NCBI RefSeq assembly: GCF_010646885.2
Contig: NZ_CP050700.1
Coordinates: 2,568,501 to 2,632,500, forward strand
Origin: Desulfopila sp. IMCC35008
Lineage (GTDB): Bacteria > Desulfobacterota > Desulfobulbia > Desulfobulbales > Desulfocapsaceae
Reading direction: 5' to 3'
DNA length: 64,000 bases
Shown: piece by piece, positions 59,995 to 64,000 of the stretch
How positions within the stretch are numbered: position 1 is the first letter of the stretch
How the letters are laid out: each line of letters opens with the position of its first letter
The notes under the pieces: generated by a model
Seen by the model: the letters and a program-made list of their open reading frames with translations, nothing else
Told to the model about the DNA's origin: nothing
Database searches by the model: none
Program-made: the position numbers and the translations under genes

Positions 59995-62034
59995 ATGGAT
60001 TACAGGACAGTACTCACGACTTGTACATACTGTGGTTGTGGCTGCAATCTCTACCTGGAAGTGCTCGACGGTGAGCCGATCGGCACCATTCCATGTAAAA
60101 CGAGTCCCGTGAATCAGGGGAAACTCTGCATTAAGGGATGGAATGTACATGAGTTTATCCGCAACAAGAACCGTTTGAAAAAGCCGCTGGTCAAAAAGGA
60201 CGGCGAGTTGGTTGAAGTCGAGTGGGAAGAGGCGATTGACTACACAGCCACCCGACTTCGTGAAATCAAGGAGGCAAACGGACCTGATTCCATAGGTTTT
60301 CTGACCTCTGCCCGGGTGACCAACGAAGAAAACTATCTCTATCAGAAATTTGCCCGCGCGGGGGTCGGCACCAACAATGTTGACCATTGCGCCCGGCTTT
60401 GACACTCTCCAACTGTGGCAGGTCTTGCCGCATCATTCGGAAGTGGAGCGATGACCAATTCCATCAGCGAATTGGAGGAAGCCGACTGCATTCTTATTAT
60501 CGGATCCAACACGACTGTGGCCCACCCACTGGTAGCTACCCGTATATTTAAGGCCAAGAAAAACGGGGCCAAGGTGATAGTTATCGATCCCCGCAAGGTG
60601 CATATCTCAGAAGTTGCCGACATCTATGCCAGCCATAAGATGGGGACCGATGTAGCCCTTTTAAACGGTATCATGCATGTCATCCTCAAAAATGGTTGGC
60701 ATGACCAGGCTTTTATTGATGACCAAACAGAAGAATTTGAAGCTTGTAAAAAAGTTATTGAAGGATTTACCGAGGAGATGGCGGCCGATGTCTGTGGCGT
60801 CGAAGCAGACACCATTCGCCAGATCGCCAAATACTATGCCACCGCTGAGAAATCTTCTCTGGTCTATTGTATGGGTATAACCCAGCATACTACTGGTGTT
60901 GATAATGTGAAGTCGGTAGCAAATCTTGCCATGCTTACCGGTAACCTTGGCAAAGAGTCATGCGGGGTCAACCCTCTTCGAGGCCAGAACAACGTACAAG
61001 GTGCCTGTGATATGGGCGGACTGCCAAACGTTTATACCGCCTACCAGCCGGTCACCAACCCGGCTGCTGCCGAAAAATTCGCCAAGGCGTGGGGGGTTGA
61101 TGAGGTCTCAACTGAAGTTGGCCTGACCATTCCTGCAATGCTGGAAGGAATTGATACAGGTACTGTTAAGGCGCTCTATATCATGGGTGAAAATCCCGTG
61201 GTCAGTGACCCGGATGTGACACATGTCAAAAAGGCACTGGCAAAAACAGAGCTGTTGATCGTCCAGGATATCTTTCTTACCGCCACTGCTGAGCTGGCCG
61301 ATGTGGTCCTGCCTGGCGTTTCCTTTGCCGAAAAGGACGGTACCTTCTCAAATACCGAACGGCGTGTAACCCGAGTTCGCAAAGCAGTGGAGCCGCTCGG
61401 CGAAGGCCGTCAGGATTGGCAGATAATTCAGGATATCTCAACCCGTTTCGGTTACCCGATGTCCTATGACAGCCCTGAAGAAATATTTTCTGAAATGGCA
61501 TCCCTCACCCCGTCTTACGGCGGTATCACCTATGAGAGACTTGAAGGTGTAGGAATACAATGGCCCTGTCCCACTGAGGACCATCCAGGTACCCGCTACC
61601 TGCACAAAGGGAAAATTGCCCGCGGTAAAGGGTTGTTCCATGGAATCGAATTCAAACCGCCTGCCGAGATTGTTGACGATGAATATCCTTTCTGGTTCTC
61701 AACAGGCAGGGTTTTCGCCCACTACCATACCGGTACCATGACCAGGAATTCGCCGACCCTTGATGCTGAGATTAAGGAAGGTTTTCTTGAAATCAGCCAA
61801 AATGATGCTGCACGCATGCAAATTAAGCATGGTGATATTGTGACAGTCTCGTCACGACGAGGAAGTGTTGATATAAAAGCTGAAATCACCAAACGCGTTG
61901 AAGATGGTTCGGTATTTATGCCTTTTCACTTTATTGAAAGCTGCGCCAATATCCTGACCAATCCAGCTCACGATCCAATCTGTAAGATCCCGGAGCTTAA
62001 AGTGTGCGCCGTCAACATTAAAAAGGCTGCCTGA
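59995..62034 (+). CDS. fdhA: Formate dehydrogenase catalytic subunit, selenocysteine
   Basis: 679 aa with TGA 60400-60402 as Sec136 in 'NVDHCARL-U-HSPTVAGLAA', the Mo/W-ligating Sec of formate dehydrogenases. [4Fe-4S] motif CTYCGCGC at residues 10-17. Bis-MGD binding regions ('GVNPLRGQNNVQGACDMGGL', 'GTMTRNSPTLDAEI') follow. Lacks the NuoG-like N-terminus of the other FdhA and a Tat signal, so it is cytoplasmic and takes the simple methanogen/Fdh-Hdr form. Start ATG after AAGGAG. Last gene of the nine-gene operon. Confidence 0.96.
60414..60432 (+). promoter_or_regulatory. SECIS-like hairpin, fdhA
   Basis: TGTGGCA / TGCCGCA stem (one G-U pair) with loop GGTCT, 11 nt after UGA 60400-60402. Confidence 0.85.
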
Positions 62035-62064
62035 TAAAGACCAGTCTCTTCCTGGCTTTTCACG

Positions 62065-62119
62065 CTAAGACCGCTGAATAATTGTGATACATTTCACCCT
62101 TATTCAGCGGTCTTATTTT
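62065..62119 (+). terminator. Operon terminator after fdhA
   Basis: TAAGACCGCTGAATAA ... TTATTCAGCGGTCTTA perfect 16-bp stem, 18-nt loop, followed by TTTTTTC. It closes the nine-gene operon and separates it from the flavodoxin-like gene. Confidence 0.92.
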
Positions 62120-62141
62120 TTCAGCTGACCAAAACATTACC

Positions 62142-62609
62142 ATGACAGGAAAAAGAAAAAACATTCTTATTATATACCACTCACAAGGTGGCACCATGGA
62201 AACCATGGCCCGCCATTTTGCTAAAGGAGCTTCAAAGGAAGAGAGTGTCGACATTGTCTGCAAAAGGGCGGGTGATGCGACTCTCTCCGATTTGCTCCAC
62301 TGCGACGGTCTTGCGATAGGCTCACCCGAGTATTTCGGAACCATGGCCGGCATGATTAAGGACTTTTTTGATCGTACTTATAATGTTGCCCGGGAAAAAA
62401 CTATTGGGCTGTCTTACGTAGTGTTCGTGTGTGCAGGTAATGACGGCAGGGGGGCAATTACTCAAATCGAGAGAATTGCAGCCGGCTACAAATGGGAAAA
62501 AGTACAGCCTCCCCTTCGTATTACAGGACCACCCTCCAAACAGGATTTAGCGAAAATTGAAGAACTTGGGCACACCCTTGCTGCCGGGGTTGAGTTCGGG
62601 ATATTTTAA
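62142..62609 (+). CDS. Flavodoxin-like / NADPH-dependent FMN reductase family protein
   Basis: 155-aa flavoprotein fold. FMN-phosphate loop 'ILIIYHSQGGTMETMARHF', 'DGLAIGSPEYFGTMAGMIKD' (ring-binding) and 'VVFVCAGNDGRG'. Probably a soluble electron carrier or quinone/FMN reductase. The start at 62142 is only 22 nt after the terminator, so transcription needs readthrough or a promoter within it. Confidence 0.85.
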   Translation: MTGKRKNILIIYHSQGGTMETMARHFAKGASKEESVDIVCKRAGDATLSDLLHCDGLAIGSPEYFGTMAGMIKDFFDRTYNVAREKTIGLSYVVFVCAGNDGRGAITQIERIAAGYKWEKVQPPLRITGPPSKQDLAKIEELGHTLAAGVEFGIF

Positions 62610-62667
62610 CACCCGTCACTACACAGTACAGCCATGGCTACAGGTAAGGATAAATTTTTTATAAAGC

Positions 62668-62937
62668 TCACTTGCGATCATCCCGCCCCCGTCTCTCTTC
62701 TGCTTTCGGCAAAAAATATCCACCCAGCATAATGAGAAACTTCAGGGTAAGGCCAAAAGCCAGAACGGTAGCCAGGAAACACCAAATTGCCTCTATTGGC
62801 GTTATCTCACCAGTATGGATAAACTGGATAAGTGGCTGAAACACATTCGTCACTGCCATGATAACCATCAGTGCAACAATGGCTAAACCGACTAAAATTG
62901 GTGTGAGTATAGAGCGTTTTTTCATTTGAACTGTCAT
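62668..62937 (-). CDS. Small membrane protein, hypothetical
   Basis: About 89 aa from ATG 62937 (MTVQMKKRS...; ATG 62925 also possible). Two transmembrane segments ('ILVGLAIVALMVIMAVTNVF', 'AIWCFLATVLAFGLTLKFLI') and a charged C-terminal tail (AEERRGRDDRK). Lies 25 nt after the sigma-54 activator gene in the same direction. Function unknown. Confidence 0.6.
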   Translation of the reverse strand: MTVQMKKRSILTPILVGLAIVALMVIMAVTNVFQPLIQFIHTGEITPIEAIWCFLATVLAFGLTLKFLIMLGGYFLPKAEERRGRDDRK

Positions 62938-62962
62938 ATCAAAGTAAAAGACTTCCTCATTT

Positions 62963-64000
62963 CTACGACTTCCGGAAGTCATTGGCGTTTATCTCGTGAC
63001 GTTTGATGATTTTTTGCAGTGCAACTCTTGAGAGTTGCGAAATTTCAGCGGCGTGGCTTACATTCCCCCCGGTTTTCTCCAGCAGGGTTCGTATGTATTC
63101 CGTAGTAAACGAATCAACCAACCGTTCTTTGGCCTCTTTATATGGCTCGAGCTCTCCATCGATCATGATCATATCGGAATTTTTGTCACCCTGCGGCTGC
63201 GGTGGTTCAACACCCCGCAGATACTCTAGAGTGATAACCTCCTCAGGGCAGAACATAACAGTCCTGCGAATGACATTCTGGAGTTCTCGTACATTCCCCG
63301 GCCACTTCCGATGACAAAGAGCGGCCAATGCGCGCTCATCGAATCTTTTGAGAGGGAGGTCTAGCTCACATGCCACCTTCTTACTGAAATGTGCTACCAA
63401 TGCAGGGATATCCTCCTTGATCTCCTGTAGACTCGGGGTCGTGAGGGTAACGACATTCAATCGGTAAAAAAGATCCTCCCTGAACTGCCTGTCGGCAATC
63501 ATACTTTCCAGGTCCAGGTTGGTAAGGGCAATGACTCGTACGTCTATTTTCCTGGTTCGTGAGGCACCGAGCGGTTTAATCTCCTGCTCCTGCAGGACAC
63601 GAAGTAGTTTGGCCTGTAATCCAATTGGTATATCACCCACCTCGTCAAGGCATATCGTACCGCCATCAGCATCTGCAAAAAGTCCGTTCTGGTCATGGGT
63701 CGCCCCTGTAAAAGAGCCACGGGTATGACCAAACAGTTCCGATTCCAGAAGGTGTTCCGGTATAGCCGGACAGTTAACCATGACAAGTGGCTTGTCTGAT
63801 CGTTTACTGAGGGTGTGAATGGCTCGCGCAGCCAGTTCTTTCCCGGTACCTGATTCACCACGGATAAGCGCTGTATAATTTGATCGTGCCACCGTCTGCA
63901 GGTTGGATTGAAATCGTTTCATCGGCTCGGATTCCCCAACAAATTCTGTGGCAATCTGCTTATCACATACCTGTTGCTTGAGATTATAATTCTCTCGCAG
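62963..64000 (-). CDS. Sigma-54-dependent transcriptional activator (5' end outside window)
   Basis: The frame is open to the window edge, so the N-terminal sensory part is missing. AAA+ domain: Walker A '[14 protein letters not shown]', sigma-54 contact loop GSFTGA (Ser instead of the common Ala), Walker B '[13 protein letters not shown]', and '[16 protein letters not shown]'. A C-terminal Fis-type helix-turn-helix follows ('[20 protein letters not shown]'). Activates RpoN promoters on a signal not seen here. Confidence 0.93.
   Translation of the reverse strand: MRENYNLKQQVCDKQIATEFVGESEPMKRFQSNLQTVARSNYTALIRGESGTGKELAARAIHTLSKRSDKPLVMVNCPAIPEHLLESELFGHTRGSFTGATHDQNGLFADADGGTICLDEVGDIPIGLQAKLLRVLQEQEIKPLGASRTRKIDVRVIALTNLDLESMIADRQFREDLFYRLNVVTLTTPSLQEIKEDIPALVAHFSKKVACELDLPLKRFDERALAALCHRKWPGNVRELQNVIRRTVMFCPEEVITLEYLRGVEPPQPQGDKNSDMIMIDGELEPYKEAKERLVDSFTTEYIRTLLEKTGGNVSHAAEISQLSRVALQKIIKRHEINANDFRKS

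Noticed and set aside
49975-60402. In-frame TGA codons read as nonsense mutations or pseudogenes
   Set aside because: Ten such codons all fall on family Cys positions, reading stays in frame with intact conserved sequence on both sides, and each has a SECIS-like hairpin; decay would not give this pattern.

Overview
The window looks like a chromosomal segment of a strictly anaerobic, sulfate-reducer-type Desulfobacterota (deltaproteobacterium), perhaps close to Desulfobulbales. This rests on tetrahydrofolate C1 genes (folD, fhs, metF/metV), several HdrA/MvhD-type flavin and iron-sulfur modules, two molybdopterin formate dehydrogenases, ABC-type branched-chain amino-acid uptake and above all heavy use of selenocysteine. 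No dsr/apr/sat gene, rRNA, tRNA, CRISPR array or insertion sequence was seen, so the lineage is an inference.

Layout. 1-10.6 kb: a type-IV-pilus/Chp-like chemosensory operon (PilJ-like receptor cut by the window edge, periplasmic binding protein, DUF4388/double-REC protein, CheW, large CheA-REC hybrid, degenerate CheW-like protein, 51-aa protein, CheY). 10.6-20.1 kb: a KdnB-like Fe-alcohol dehydrogenase, a divergent protein with a possible RelA/SpoT-like domain, ftsH, and an efflux operon (TolC, HlyD, two ABC-2 permeases, no ATPase). 20.4-27.4 kb: a small protein, lspA, livKHMGF and a CDF cation exporter. 27.4-36.6 kb: folD, fhs, a CooT-like nickel protein, a His-rich protein, then a metF-metV-mvhD-hdrA unit. 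37-43.8 kb: a REC-PAS histidine kinase, DUF389 and DUF3786 proteins, citrate synthase, a DUF166 protein and a hypothetical gene. 43.9-48.8 kb: an NAD-linked formate dehydrogenase (NuoE-, NuoF- and NuoG/FdhA-like). 49.2-62.0 kb: a nine-gene operon of two HdrD-like proteins, one fused HdrA, MvhD, a split HdrA pair, a second MvhD, an FrhB/FdhB-like protein and a formate dehydrogenase. 62.1-64 kb: a flavodoxin-like protein, a small membrane protein and a truncated sigma-54 activator.

The main result is recoding. Nine genes carry in-frame UGA codons (ten in all) at positions where family members have cysteine; reading continues in the same frame into well-conserved sequence, and each UGA is followed 10-18 nt later by a 6-7 bp hairpin with a short, mostly GG/GGU-containing loop, as expected for bacterial SECIS elements. 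They are two formate dehydrogenases, two HdrA proteins, three MvhD proteins (one with two Sec), an HdrD-like protein and a DUF166 protein. Plain gene calling splits all nine into fragments.

Functionally, the right half looks like a cytoplasmic electron-transfer hub joining formate, NAD(H), methylene-tetrahydrofolate and an unknown HdrD-side acceptor or donor through flavin-based bifurcation or confurcation. The partner of the nine-gene complex cannot be read from the sequence.
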